From positions 14,471-78,470 of the forward strand of contig CAWCDT010000014.1 of the NCBI GenBank assembly GCA_963794385.1: a stretch of 64,000 nt of DNA. Direction: 5' to 3'. The notes below the pieces were generated by a model. The model made no database searches and was not told the origin of the DNA. It saw only the letters and a list, made by a program, of their open reading frames with translations. The DNA comes from Gaiellasilicea sp963794385. Lineage in GTDB: Bacteria; Actinomycetota; Thermoleophilia; Gaiellales; Gaiellaceae. A program made the translations under genes and the position numbers. Below, one piece after another: positions 1 through 10,732 of the stretch (its first letter is position 1; each line of letters begins with the position of its first letter).

Positions 1-455
1 ACGCCCGTGTGCTCCTGGATCCGCCGGAGCGTCTCCCAGCCGTCGACCTGCGGCATCATCACGTCGAGCAGGATCAGGTCGGGGGACTGCTCGCCGAGTA
101 CGCTGAGCGCCTCTTCGCCGCTGCCGGCCTCGCGGACGACGTACCCCTCGGCCTCGAGGTTCACCCGCACGTACTCACGGAGCCGCTCGTCGTCGTCGAC
201 GACCAGGATGAGCGGCCCGCCCCCGGTCCCGACACCTCCTGCGGCGCTCGTCGGGCCGGAGCGGTCGAGGAACCGATCGAGGTCGGCACGGCGGTACCGG
301 CGATGACCGCCGGGGGTGTAGAACGCCGAGACACGGCCCAGGTCGGACCACTTGCGCATCGTGCTCTGTGCGACACCGATGTACTTCGCCGCTTGTCCGA
401 GCGTGAGCCACTCGGGCGGGGCCGAACTCACGCGCCTATCGCCCTCGAAGGCCAT
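1..455 (-). CDS. Helix-turn-helix / response-regulator receiver fusion (3' end cut by window edge)
   Basis: About 151 codons are visible and the frame runs off the left edge. Residues ~16-63 form an excisionase/MerR-type helix-turn-helix (starting WLTLGQAAKYIGV and closing with the GGHRRY wing). A Gly-rich linker follows, then from residue ~82 a receiver (REC) domain with the acidic pocket at D87-D89 and the phospho-acceptor aspartate at ~131 in LILLDVMMP. Known families: REC domains take phosphate from histidine kinases; this HTH type binds DNA. Here the DNA-binding domain is N-terminal, the reverse of the usual order in response regulators. ATG 455 is used; GTG 431, preceded by GAGGG, is an alternative. 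No kinase gene is visible nearby. What lies beyond the edge is unknown. Target genes cannot be inferred. Confidence 0.85.
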   Translation of the reverse strand, partial: MAFEGDRRVSSAPPEWLTLGQAAKYIGVAQSTMRKWSDLGRVSAFYTPGGHRRYRRADLDRFLDRSGPTSAAGGVGTGGGPLILVVDDDERLREYVRVNLEAEGYVVREAGSGEEALSVLGEQSPDLILLDVMMPQVDGWETLRRIQEHTG

Positions 456-507
456 CCGGGCATGAATCTATCCAAACCTGCACGTACCTGGGGACTCGAA
501 CTGACGC

Positions 508-735
508 TCAGCCTGCCGTCACCGTCACCGTGACCGTGCGCGCGGCAGGCGGCAACGGCTGCGGCTCGAGCGTGCGGACGTTCGTCTGCGTGCCGCCGGG
601 CGACGGCCCGTCCTCGAGCGCCCGGCCGAGCGAGACCCCGAGCAGAAGCGCGAGCAGGAGCCCCGCGACCGTGAGCGCGGGCCGCAGCCACGGCGTGCGG
701 CGGGCTCGTCGGGGACGTCGGGGCGGCCCATTCAC
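508..735 (-). CDS. Small single-pass membrane protein, unknown function
   Basis: 75 residues starting at GTG 735, which overlaps the TGA of the upstream gene as GTGA, so translation is probably coupled. A basic N-terminus (RRPRRARR) precedes one hydrophobic segment around residues 19-36 (LTVAGLLLALLLGVSLG), followed by a short Pro/Thr-rich extracytoplasmic tail ending TVTVTVTAG. The positive-inside rule suggests a cytoplasmic N-terminus. I do not recognise the family. It is the last gene of a co-directional set led by DUF501, and that context suggests a cell-envelope or division-related role at most. The frame is weakly constrained, so the call is moderate. Confidence 0.55.
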   Translation of the reverse strand: MNGPPRRPRRARRTPWLRPALTVAGLLLALLLGVSLGRALEDGPSPGGTQTNVRTLEPQPLPPAARTVTVTVTAG

Positions 736-1055
736 GGTCGGTAGTCCTGCGCGCCGAGCGAGTAGAGGTGGAAGGCAGCCGCCTCCACGAGCGAGTGGGT
801 GCGCGGCCAGCCCGGCGCCGGCGCGCGCTCCGCCACTGCGTCTCGGCTCCACTGCTCGGCGGCGGCGTACGTCCCGGCGAGCTCCCGCAGCGTGAACGTG
901 CCGCCGAGACGGCGGCGGAGCTCTGCGAGGACGGCCTCGACCTGCGCGTGCAGGCGCTCACCCGAAGGCGACTCCCGGGCCTGCTCGAGCAGGCGTCGGT
1001 ATCCCTCCTCCCAGTCGCGTCGTGCGCTCTCGACCTCGGCCTCGGAAACCTGCAC
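732..1055 (-). CDS. Conserved hypothetical protein downstream of DUF501
   Basis: 107 residues from GTG 1055, preceded by AGGA about 10 bases upstream. The frame is open further upstream, but that extension runs through the DUF501 coding region, so the internal GTG is preferred. The protein is mostly helical and charged (EAEVESARRDWEEGYRRLLE near the start), with a central LGGTFTLRELAGTYAAAEQW stretch and no signal peptide or membrane segment. Family not recognised. It sits 10 bases after DUF501 and overlaps the next small membrane gene by 4 bases, so the three genes look like one transcription unit. Confidence 0.6.
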   Translation of the reverse strand: MQVSEAEVESARRDWEEGYRRLLEQARESPSGERLHAQVEAVLAELRRRLGGTFTLRELAGTYAAAEQWSRDAVAERAPAPGWPRTHSLVEAAAFHLYSLGAQDYRP

Positions 1056-1065
1056 CGCGCCGATC

Positions 1066-1563
1066 CTAGAGGTCGGTGCAGCAGCGTTGTGGCGGCCAGA
1101 GCGGGTCGAGCTCGGCGAGCACGCGCTCGCCGACCAGGTACCCAGGGCGAGCGAGCGCGTACGCGGCGTGGGCGTGCAGGCACTTGAGCCGGCGGGGGTT
1201 GGCGCTGCCGCCGATCCCAAGGCCGAGCGAAGAGCCGTCGTCGCGCCCCGTCCTCCCGGCGGCGAGCTCTCGTCGGATGCGTCGTTGCTCCTCGGTCGCG
1301 CGCTCGAGTTCGGCAGCGAGCTCGGGGTCGCGCTCGACCTCGCCGCTCCAGCGCTCTACCCCGCCGGCGGCCTCGAGCCGAGAGACCGCCGCCACGAGCT
1401 GAGGGCAGGTGAGGTAGTACGTGGTCGGGAACGGATCGCCGGCGTCGTCGTAGGGCGACTGCTCGGTCACCGCGGGCGCGCCGAACGGGCAGCGGCCGAC
1501 GACGCGGAGGAAGGCCCGCGGCCGTCGGCCGAGCTGACGCTCGACGAGCGCGCGATCATTCAT
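1066..1563 (-). CDS. DUF501 family protein
   Basis: 165 residues from ATG 1563; a GTG two codons earlier is possible. The conserved blocks of DUF501 are present: an early LGRRPRAF segment, then CPFGAPAVTEQSPYDDAG, a middle TTYYLTCPQLV with a downstream RLEAAGGV, and the C-terminal LKCLHAHAAYALA with paired cysteines near the end. The family has no established biochemical function. Its position next to the divIC-like gene and enolase is the conserved actinobacterial arrangement (eno, divIC, DUF501), which supports the call. Cys and His residues in the conserved blocks could bind a metal, but that is inference. Confidence 0.85.
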   Translation of the reverse strand: MNDRALVERQLGRRPRAFLRVVGRCPFGAPAVTEQSPYDDAGDPFPTTYYLTCPQLVAAVSRLEAAGGVERWSGEVERDPELAAELERATEEQRRIRRELAAGRTGRDDGSSLGLGIGGSANPRRLKCLHAHAAYALARPGYLVGERVLAELDPLWPPQRCCTDL

Positions 1564-1588
1564 CCCCACCGATCGTAACGCTGAGTTC

Positions 1589-1957
1589 TTAAGGACTCGT
1601 CGCCCGACGCCATTCGCGGACGCCCTTGACGATGAAGAGCCGTTCGCCCGGGCGGACGAGGCTCATCCGCCGCGCCTCACGTGCGAGCGCGGCGACCGTC
1701 GTCGACTCGGCCATGCGTTCCTCGAGCCGGCTCTTCTCCGCGCGCAGCTGGCGCACCTCGTTCTCGCGCTCGCGGAGCGACGATCGCGTCTCGATGTAGC
1801 TCGAGACCGGCTGGTAGTACAGGAAGGCCACGAGAGCGGCGGCTCCGAGCACGCACCAGCGCAGGAGCACCGCCGACCGCTTCGAGCGGGCGCGCCTTCT
1901 CGTCGCACGAGTGCGCTGCTTCGCCGGGCGGAACAGTGAGCGGGCTCGACCGGCCAC
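1589..1957 (-). CDS. FtsB/DivIC-like septum formation initiator
   Basis: 122 residues starting at GTG 1957. A strongly basic cytoplasmic N-terminus (residues 1-28) precedes one transmembrane segment (~30-48, LLRWCVLGAAALVAFLYYQ). A heptad-patterned coiled coil follows (~55-85, LRERENEVRQLRAEKSRLEE), then a C-terminal domain with the LVRPGERLFIVK motif typical of the family. Known role: DivIC/FtsB forms a trimeric complex with FtsL and FtsQ/DivIB in the divisome. It lies between enolase and DUF501, the usual actinobacterial position. The 40-base gap to the eno-pyk frame suggests co-transcription. Confidence 0.85.
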   Translation of the reverse strand: MAGRARSLFRPAKQRTRATRRRARSKRSAVLLRWCVLGAAALVAFLYYQPVSSYIETRSSLRERENEVRQLRAEKSRLEERMAESTTVAALAREARRMSLVRPGERLFIVKGVREWRRATSP

Positions 1958-1999
1958 ACGGGAACTTTCCCCGGAGGTGGCTGCGTTCCTCTCGGACTT

Positions 2000-4692
<2,693 letters not shown>

Positions 4693-4696
<4 letters not shown>

Positions 4697-5484
4697 CGCA
4701 GCTGCTCCTTCGCCGCGTCGTAGTAGCGGTCCTGTTCCTCGAGCGTCAGCTCGCGCCAGCGCTCGCCGCTCGCTGCGGCGAGCTCCTCTGCCCGCTCGAC
4801 CCGCGAGACGAAGCGGGCGTTCGTGTCACGCAGCGCGAGCTCGGGATCGACGTTCAGGCGTCGTGCCAGGTTGACCACGGTGAAGAGGAGATCGCCGACC
4901 TCGTCGGCGACGGCGCGGTCCGGTTCGGTCTCGGGGCTCGGCTCCCCCGCCCGCGCGACCTCGCGCTCGAGCTCGCCGAGCTCCTCGCGGACCTTCGCCA
5001 GCGGGCCCGCGAGGTCCGGCCAGTCGAAGCCGGCAGCGACCGCGCGGCGCTGCAGCTTGCGTGCCTGGAGCAGCGCCGGCAGCGTCTCCGGCACGTGGTG
5101 GAAGATGCCCTCGCGATCTTCCAGATCGCGCTTGACCTCCTCCCACCGCTCGCGCACACGTCCCGCGGTCTCCGCCTGGACGTCCCCAAAGACGTGCGGG
5201 TGCCGCCTGACCAATTTCCCATGGACGCCTCGAGCCACGTCCTCGAGCCCGCCATAGCCTTGCTCCTCCAGGAGCAAGGCCAGAAAGTAGACCTGGAAGA
5301 GCAGGTCGCCGAGCTCGTCGAGCAGCTTCGCGGGATCGTCGGCGCCGGCGGCGTCGGCGACCTCGTACGCCTCTTCGACCGTGTGCGGAACGATCGTCCG
5401 TGCCGTCTGCTCGCGATCCCAGGGGCAATCGCGGCGTAGCCGCCGCGTCAGCTCCTGCAGCTCTTCGAGCGCCTCTCGCCTAGA
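4693..5484 (-). CDS. mazG: MazG nucleotide pyrophosphohydrolase, 5' end unresolved
   Basis: MazG hydrolyses nucleoside triphosphates to monophosphates and pyrophosphate. The family hallmarks are present: CPWDREQT near the N-terminus, EEAYEV, then LLDELGDLLFQVYF in the first repeat, and a second helical repeat with EVGDLLFTVVNLARRL. The stop overlaps the enolase ATG as ATGA. Coordinates mark the extent of the homologous frame, because no ATG, GTG or TTG lies in frame between an upstream TGA (5509-5511) and TTG 5277, and starting at 5277 would remove the conserved CPWDREQT block. Either an unusual CTG start (5460 or 5451) is used or a single base is wrong near 5484-5494. Synteny with eno and mfd is the actinobacterial norm. 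Confidence 0.8.
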
Positions 5485-5498
5485 GGCAAGGCAACGAC

Positions 5499-6509
5499 TT
5501 ACTTCTCTTCAGCGGTGGTGGTGCCGGTCGCCGCGGGCGGCGGGCTGAAGCCGACGGCGTACGAGACCTTGTCCTCGTAGTCCTTCTTCAGGTCGTCGAC
5601 CCACTTCGTCATCGCCTCGTTCTTCTTCGTCTGCTGCAGCTGCTGCTTGATCGATTGCTGGACGTCCTTGAGCGGCGTCACCTTCTTAGCCTGGACGGCG
5701 CCGAGCGCCTGGATGATGTGGAAGCCGAACTCGGTCTTGACCGGAGGCGAGACCGCCTGCTGCTTCAGCGCGAACGCGGTCTTGTCGAACGGAGCGACCG
5801 TCTGGCCCCTCGAGATCGTCAGCTCGCCGCCGTTCGCCTTCGAGCCGGTGTCCTGCGAATGCTGCTTGGCGAGAGCGGCGAAGTTGGCGCCGTCGTCGAG
5901 CTGCGCCTTGAGGTTGTCGGCCTGCGCCTTCGTCTTGACGAGGATGTGGCGAACCTTGCGGCTCTCCGGCTGGCTGTACTGCGCCTTGTTCTTGGTGTAG
6001 TAGTCCTTGATCTGCGCTTCGGTCACCTTCACGTCGGTGGTGACCTTCTCGAAGATCTTCTCGGAGACGAGCTGGGCGCGAATGTCGTTGCGCACCTGCG
6101 CATCGGAGAGGCCCTGCTCCTTCAGCTGCGCCTCGTACTTCTTCTGGTCGCCGCCGAAGTACTGCTTCTTGATCTCGGCGAGCCGCGCGTCCACCTGCTT
6201 GTCGGTGATCTCGACGTCGAGATCCGAGGCCTCCTGCTCGAACTGCTCGCGCTGGACGAGGAACTGCACCGCCTGGTTCTTCAGGGTTTGGAACTCCTGC
6301 GAGCCCGCCTTCGGGAACTCGCGCTTCTGACTCACGTAGCTCTTCTTCGCCTGGTTGATGAGCGCGTCGTAGTCGGTCTTGGCGATCTGCTCGCCGTCGA
6401 CCACGGCGACGGCGTTCGCCGGCACGTCCTCGTCGCCGCCGCCGCAGCCGGCGAGCGCGAGCGGAACGAGCGCACAGAAAAGGATGAGAATGCGAGAGAT
6501 GTTCTTCAT
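5499..6509 (-). CDS. PrsA/SurA-like peptidyl-prolyl isomerase lipoprotein
   Basis: 336 residues from ATG 6509. A lipoprotein signal peptide ends in the lipobox LALAGC (Cys ~22), so the mature protein should be lipid-anchored on the outer face of the membrane. Residues ~35-165 form a SurA_N-like helical chaperone domain with dense Lys/Glu/Gln. Residues ~180-285 form a parvulin rotamase domain (RKVRHILVK, GANFAALAKQHSQD, the GGELTISRGQ turn, EFGFHIIQ). Parvulins catalyse cis-trans isomerisation of prolyl bonds and help secreted proteins fold. It lies between mazG and mfd, the slot held by a lipoprotein gene in mycobacteria. The N-terminal domain could instead make it mainly a holdase. Confidence 0.85.
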   Translation of the reverse strand: MKNISRILILFCALVPLALAGCGGGDEDVPANAVAVVDGEQIAKTDYDALINQAKKSYVSQKREFPKAGSQEFQTLKNQAVQFLVQREQFEQEASDLDVEITDKQVDARLAEIKKQYFGGDQKKYEAQLKEQGLSDAQVRNDIRAQLVSEKIFEKVTTDVKVTEAQIKDYYTKNKAQYSQPESRKVRHILVKTKAQADNLKAQLDDGANFAALAKQHSQDTGSKANGGELTISRGQTVAPFDKTAFALKQQAVSPPVKTEFGFHIIQALGAVQAKKVTPLKDVQQSIKQQLQQTKKNEAMTKWVDDLKKDYEDKVSYAVGFSPPPAATGTTTAEEK

Positions 6510-6552
6510 GTCAGGATCGAGCTCCAGATATAGTCGCGGAAGGACGTCCCGT

Positions 6553-9500
6553 TCAGGCCGCCTGACGGGCTACCACGATAGCATCGACCAGCTCGATTGC
6601 CCCCTCAAGGGCCTCTGTGCGCTGCGACACCTCTCGTTTGGCCGTCGTGTAGACCGCGGTATCACTCACGTCGCGCAGGGCTCGCAGCTCGGCTGAGCCA
6701 AGCACGAGCGGGCCGACGGTCGCCCGGCCGCCGCGGTAGACAAGGTAGTCGGCCCCGAGCCGCGCCAGCTTCAGCTTCGCCTCCTGGATCGCAAACAGGT
6801 GCTCTACCGGCTCCGGAACCGGGCCGTAGCGGTCCTCGAGCGCGGCGTGCAGCTCGCGCAGCTCGTCGTCGGACTCCGCGAGCGCGAGCCGGCGGTGGAT
6901 GTCGATCTTGAGCGCCTCCGACGCGACGTAGCTCGCCGGGACATACGCATCGACCCTCGCATCGACGCGCACCGGCCGCGTGGCGAGGCGACGCTGCCCC
7001 TGCAGCTCTGCGACGGCCTCGGCGAGCAGCTCGACGTAGAGCTCGAAGCCGAGCGCGGCGACGTGGCCGGACTGCTCGGCTCCGAGCAGGTCGCCGGCGC
7101 CGCGGATCTCCAGGTCGCGCATCGCGATCTGGAAGCCGGCGCCGAGCTCGGTGTGGTCGGCGAGAGTCGAGAGGCGCGCCCGTGCCTCGGGCGAGAGCTC
7201 GGTCGCGTCGGGATAGAGCAGGTACGCGTGCGCGGTCACGTCGGACCTGCCGACTCGCCCTCGGATCTGGTAGAGCTGGCTCAGGCCGAGCGCGTCGGCG
7301 CGCTCGACGACCAGCGTATTCGCCTGGGGGATGTCGATCCCGGACTCGATGATCGTCGTCGAGACGAGCACGTCCGCGTCGTCCCGCAGGAACGCGTGCA
7401 TCCTCTCCTCGAGCTCGCGCTCCCGCATCTGCCCATGCGCGACGATGAAGCGCAGCGTCGGGCACAGCTGCTGCAGCTTCTCGGCCGCCTCCTCGATCGT
7501 CTCCACCCGGTTGTGGAGATAGAACGCCTGGCCGCCGCGGGCGACCTCGCGCTCGAGCGCGGTCTTGATCAGCTCTTCGTCGTACTCGCCCACCGTTGTC
7601 CGGATCGGCCGGCGCCCCTCCGGCGGCGTCTCGATGATCGAGATGTCGCGGAGCCCGGAGAGCGACATGTGCAGCGTGCGCGGGATCGGCGTCGCCGACA
7701 ACGCGAGCACGTCGACCTCGAGCCGGAGGCTCCGCAGCAGCTCCTTCTGCGCGACGCCGAACCGCTGCTCCTCGTCGAGGATGACGAGGCCGATGTCCTT
7801 CGGGATCACGTCGCGCGAGAGGACGCGGTGCGTGCCGATCAACACTTCGATCTTGCCCTCGGCGAAGTCGCGCAGGATCTGCTTCGTCTCCGAGGCACTG
7901 CGGAAGCGCGAGACCATCTCGACGCGCACGGGGAAGTCGCGGTAGCGCGCCTTGAACGTGTTCCAGTGCTGCTCCGCGAGGATCGTCGTCGGGCAGAGGA
8001 CGAGCGTCTGCTTACCGTTCACGGCCGCCGCGAACGCTGCGCGCACGGCGACCTCGGTCTTGCCGAAGCCGACATCGCCGCAGACGAGCCGGTCCATGGG
8101 ACGCGCAGCCTCCAGGTCCTCCTTGACCGACTCGATCGCGCGGGCCTGGTCCTCGGTCTCCCGGTACGGGAACTCGGCCTCGAGCCGCTCCAGCCACTCG
8201 TGCTCGAGGTCGTATGGAGTCCCCGGTGCCTGCTGCCGCTGCGCGTAGAGCGCGATCAGCTCGGTCGCGAGCTCCCGGACCGACTCGCGGGCCCTCGCCT
8301 TCAGGTTCTGCCACGCCTTGCCGCCGAGTTTCGAGAGCGCGGGCGCGCCGCCGTCGGCCCCGATGTACTTTGAGACCTTGCCCAGCTGCTCGTGCGGGAC
8401 GTAGAGCCGATCCTCGCCGCGGAAGCCGAGGAAGAGGTAGTCGCGGGTGACGCCCGCGACCTCCTTCGTCTCGAAGCCGAGCAGCTTTCCGACGCCGTGG
8501 TCTTCGTGGACGATGAAGTCGCCCGTGCGGAGGTCGGCGAAGGAGGCGAGGGCGCGGCCGAGCCGCCGGTCGGCGCGAGGCGGCCGCTTCCGGAAGACCT
8601 GCGTGTCGGCCAGGAGGACGAGGCCGAGCTCGCGCCAGACGAAGCCGCGGCGGGCGGGCGAGACGGCGAAGAGGAGCTCGGGCTGCTCAGGAAGGTCGTC
8701 GCCGGGCGTGACGACCCGCGCATCGGCTCGCCTGAGCAGGTTCTCGGTCCGGAGCGCCTCGCCGGCGTGCGGGAAGGCGACGACGACGCGGCTGCCGCCG
8801 TTGACGAACCCGTTCAGCTCCGTCTCCGCCTCCGCGAGGCCGCGCGCCGCGATCGCCGGCCGCTGCGCCTCGAACGAGAACGGCTGGCCCTGCGGGAAGG
8901 GGTCGAGCTCGGACGTCCCTGCGAGCGCGACCTCCTCGAGCCCTTCTTCGGCCCAGACGCGCCGCACCTCGTCCGGCTGCCAGGTGAAGTCGGGCGCGCG
9001 GTCGAGCACGGGGACGAGATCCGTGGGAATCTCGACTGCGACGGGGTCGTCCCACTCGTCGGGGAGCGTCGGCTCGACGAGATCGGCCAGCCGCTCCGCT
9101 GCCGGGTAGACGACGGCGCGCTCGACCGGATGGAGCGCGCGCTGTGTGAAGGGCGAGAACGCGCGGACCTGTTCGATCTCGTCGCCGTAGAAATCGATCC
9201 GCAGCGGCTCGCGGCCGGTCGTCGGGAAGACGTCGATCAGGCCACCGCGGACGGCGAACTGGCCGCGTTCCTCGGCGCGCTCGACCCGCTCGTACCCGGC
9301 GAGCGCGAGCTCCTCGGCGAGGCCGTCGAGGCCCGGCTCGGAGCCGACCTCGAGCCGGATCGGGTCCGGCCGCGCCGCCGGCGGTGGCGCACCCTCCGCG
9401 AGCGCGGTCGCCGAGGCGCAGACGAGGCCGCCCCGCCCGAGCACGTCGAGCGCCCGCGCCCGCTCGCCGACGAGATGCGGCGGCGGCTCGAGGCCGGAGC

Positions 9501-9765
9501 CCCAGCGCACGCCGCGGCCGGGGAGGAGCGCCACTTGCTCGGGGTCGACGAACCAGCCGGCCGCTTCGGCGGCGTCACGCGCGTCCGCGTCCTCCGGGAG
9601 CAGGCAGACGAGCCCTCGCTCGAGGTGCTCGTGCAGGGTCGCCAGCAGCAACGGCAGGACGGGCTCGGAGACGCGGGCGCGGCTCGGCAGCGAGTCCGCG
9701 AACGCCTGCAGGCGCTCGAGCGCGAGCAGCTCCCTGACGAACGCATGTAGCACCGGACGGTCCAT
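6553..9765 (-). CDS. mfd: Transcription-repair coupling factor Mfd
   Basis: 1070 residues from ATG 9765. Mfd displaces RNA polymerase stalled at lesions and recruits UvrA for nucleotide excision repair. Domains in order: an N-terminal UvrB-like region binding UvrA, a CarD-like polymerase-interacting domain (GDFIVHEDHGVGKLLGF, then LYVPHEQLGKVSKYIG), a helicase/translocase core with Walker A GDVGFGKTE, box II LDEEQRFGV and box VI QIRGRVGRSD, and a C-terminal TRCF domain. Slightly shorter than the E. coli protein (1148 residues) but complete. It is transcribed away from greA, another elongation-complex factor, across a 51-base divergent promoter region. Confidence 0.97.
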   Translation of the reverse strand: MDRPVLHAFVRELLALERLQAFADSLPSRARVSEPVLPLLLATLHEHLERGLVCLLPEDADARDAAEAAGWFVDPEQVALLPGRGVRWGSGLEPPPHLVGERARALDVLGRGGLVCASATALAEGAPPPAARPDPIRLEVGSEPGLDGLAEELALAGYERVERAEERGQFAVRGGLIDVFPTTGREPLRIDFYGDEIEQVRAFSPFTQRALHPVERAVVYPAAERLADLVEPTLPDEWDDPVAVEIPTDLVPVLDRAPDFTWQPDEVRRVWAEEGLEEVALAGTSELDPFPQGQPFSFEAQRPAIAARGLAEAETELNGFVNGGSRVVVAFPHAGEALRTENLLRRADARVVTPGDDLPEQPELLFAVSPARRGFVWRELGLVLLADTQVFRKRPPRADRRLGRALASFADLRTGDFIVHEDHGVGKLLGFETKEVAGVTRDYLFLGFRGEDRLYVPHEQLGKVSKYIGADGGAPALSKLGGKAWQNLKARARESVRELATELIALYAQRQQAPGTPYDLEHEWLERLEAEFPYRETEDQARAIESVKEDLEAARPMDRLVCGDVGFGKTEVAVRAAFAAAVNGKQTLVLCPTTILAEQHWNTFKARYRDFPVRVEMVSRFRSASETKQILRDFAEGKIEVLIGTHRVLSRDVIPKDIGLVILDEEQRFGVAQKELLRSLRLEVDVLALSATPIPRTLHMSLSGLRDISIIETPPEGRRPIRTTVGEYDEELIKTALEREVARGGQAFYLHNRVETIEEAAEKLQQLCPTLRFIVAHGQMRERELEERMHAFLRDDADVLVSTTIIESGIDIPQANTLVVERADALGLSQLYQIRGRVGRSDVTAHAYLLYPDATELSPEARARLSTLADHTELGAGFQIAMRDLEIRGAGDLLGAEQSGHVAALGFELYVELLAEAVAELQGQRRLATRPVRVDARVDAYVPASYVASEALKIDIHRRLALAESDDELRELHAALEDRYGPVPEPVEHLFAIQEAKLKLARLGADYLVYRGGRATVGPLVLGSAELRALRDVSDTAVYTTAKREVSQRTEALEGAIELVDAIVVARQAA

Positions 9766-9773
9766 GACGAGAG

Positions 9774-9792
9774 GCGGGAACGGGGTTCCCGC
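9774..9792. promoter_or_regulatory. Inverted repeat in the mfd/greA divergent promoter
   Basis: A perfect inverted repeat, GCGGGAAC, loop GGG, GTTCCCGC, lies in the 51 bases between the mfd start (9765) and greA start (9817). Its location fits an operator for one or both genes. It resembles a GAAC/GTTC SOS box, but the spacing is 3 rather than the 4 expected for actinobacterial LexA, so the binding protein is unknown. Confidence 0.35.
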
Positions 9793-9804
9793 GCAGCTTC
9801 AGTC

Positions 9805-9810
9805 TACGAT
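9805..9810 (+). promoter_or_regulatory. Candidate -10 element of greA (leaderless)
   Basis: TACGAT lies 6 bases upstream of the greA ATG. In actinobacteria a TANNNT hexamer 6-8 bases before the start codon typically marks leaderless transcription. No Shine-Dalgarno sequence precedes the ATG. No convincing -35 element was found. Confidence 0.4.
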
Positions 9811-9816
9811 GCGCCG

Positions 9817-10272
9817 ATGGGCGAGCGACTTGGAGAGTCGATGACTGCGGCACAGCGCGACGCGCTCGCGGCCGAGCTGGCCGAGCTCGAGGGGCCCAAG
9901 CGCGCCGAGGTCGTCGAGGCGATCAAGACGGCACGATCGTTCGGCGACCTCTCGGAGAACTTCGAGTACCACGCCGCGAAGAACGAGCAGGGCCTGCTCG
10001 AGCGGCGGATCACGATCCTCCGCCGCCGGGTCGAGAACGCGGTCATTGTCGAGCACGCAGAGGAAGGCGTCGTCGGCGTGGGCTCTGTCGTCGAGGTCGA
10101 GGACGAGCAGGGTGGCCGCTTCGAGGTGGAGATCTCGAGCGTCGGCGGCGGCGTGTCGACCGACTCGCCGCTCGGCGCTGCGCTCGTCGGGACGAAGGTC
10201 GGCGACACCGTGGACGTGCACGCGCCCAGGGGCGCCTGGAAGGCGCGCGTCGTCTCGGTCCGGAGCGGCTAG
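9817..10272 (+). CDS. greA: Transcription elongation factor GreA
   Basis: 151 residues from ATG 9817. GreA enters the RNA polymerase secondary channel and stimulates cleavage of backtracked transcripts. The N-terminal coiled coil (residues ~8-75) carries the family signature DLSENFEYHAAKNEQG, with the acidic tip residues D and E that coordinate the catalytic metal. The C-terminal FKBP-like domain (~80-151) has VGVGSVVEVED and the final HAPRGAWKARVVSV. It is divergent from mfd, which also acts on stalled polymerase. DUF4260 follows 2 bases after its stop, so the two are probably co-transcribed. Confidence 0.95.
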   Translation: MGERLGESMTAAQRDALAAELAELEGPKRAEVVEAIKTARSFGDLSENFEYHAAKNEQGLLERRITILRRRVENAVIVEHAEEGVVGVGSVVEVEDEQGGRFEVEISSVGGGVSTDSPLGAALVGTKVGDTVDVHAPRGAWKARVVSVRSG

Positions 10273-10274
10273 CC

Positions 10275-10631
10275 GTGGAGCACCTCCCGCGGCGGCTGCT
10301 GCACGCGGAGGGTGCGGTCGTGTTCCTCGCGGCGACGCTCCTCTACTTCCACGGCGACCACCCCTGGTGGCTGTACCTCGTGCTCGCGCTCGCGCCCGAC
10401 CTCTCGATGCTCGGCTACCTGGCCGGGCCGCGCGCGGGCGCCGCCGCCTACGACAGCGTGCACACGTACGTCCTTCCCGTCGCCCTGGCGGCGCTCGGTG
10501 TCGTCTCGGACGTCGGCACGCTCACGGCCGTCGGACTCGTCTGGATCGCCCACATCGGCGTCGACCGTGCCGTCGGCTACGGGCTCAAGTACCCGAGCGG
10601 CTTCAAGGACACGCACCTCCAGCGGGTCTAG
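10275..10631 (+). CDS. DUF4260 family membrane protein
   Basis: 118 residues starting at GTG 10275, two bases after greA. The protein is largely hydrophobic with about three to four membrane segments (GAVVFLAATLLYF, WLYLVLALAPDLSMLGYLAG, TYVLPVALAALGVV, LTAVGLVWIAHIGVDRAVGY). The family features APDLSMLGYLAG, the HTY block and the C-terminal HIGVDRAVGYGLKYPSGFKDTHL are clear. Function of the family is not established. Its TAG stop shares a CTAG tetranucleotide with the stop of the small minus-strand frame at 10628-10732, so transcripts converge here with no spacer. Confidence 0.85.
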   Translation: MEHLPRRLLHAEGAVVFLAATLLYFHGDHPWWLYLVLALAPDLSMLGYLAGPRAGAAAYDSVHTYVLPVALAALGVVSDVGTLTAVGLVWIAHIGVDRAVGYGLKYPSGFKDTHLQRV

Positions 10632-10732
10632 CGCTGGAGCTCCGACGGCAGTGCCACACGCTTGAGCTCTTCGGCGCTGTAACCGTCGACCTCCCCGGCG
10701 CGCCACGACTCGAGGAAGTCGTCCCAGTTCAA
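10628..10732 (-). CDS. Possible 34-residue protein coupled to pth
   Basis: A short frame begins at TTG 10732, overlapping the pth TGA as TTGA, and ends at TAG 10628-10630. The peptide starts MNWDDFLESWRAGEVDGYS and ends LKRVALPSELQR; it is acidic and probably helical. Codon choice (GAC, TTC, CTC, GAG, CGC) matches neighbouring genes, and the overlap is of the type used throughout this window for coupled translation. No known family recognised. It could also be chance. It is too short for ordinary gene callers. Confidence 0.4.
   Translation of the reverse strand: MNWDDFLESWRAGEVDGYSAEELKRVALPSELQR

Noticed and set aside
9774..9792. LexA SOS box at the mfd/greA promoter
   Set aside because: The GAAC and GTTC cores are 3 bases apart instead of the 4 expected for actinobacterial LexA, so only an unassigned dyad is reported.
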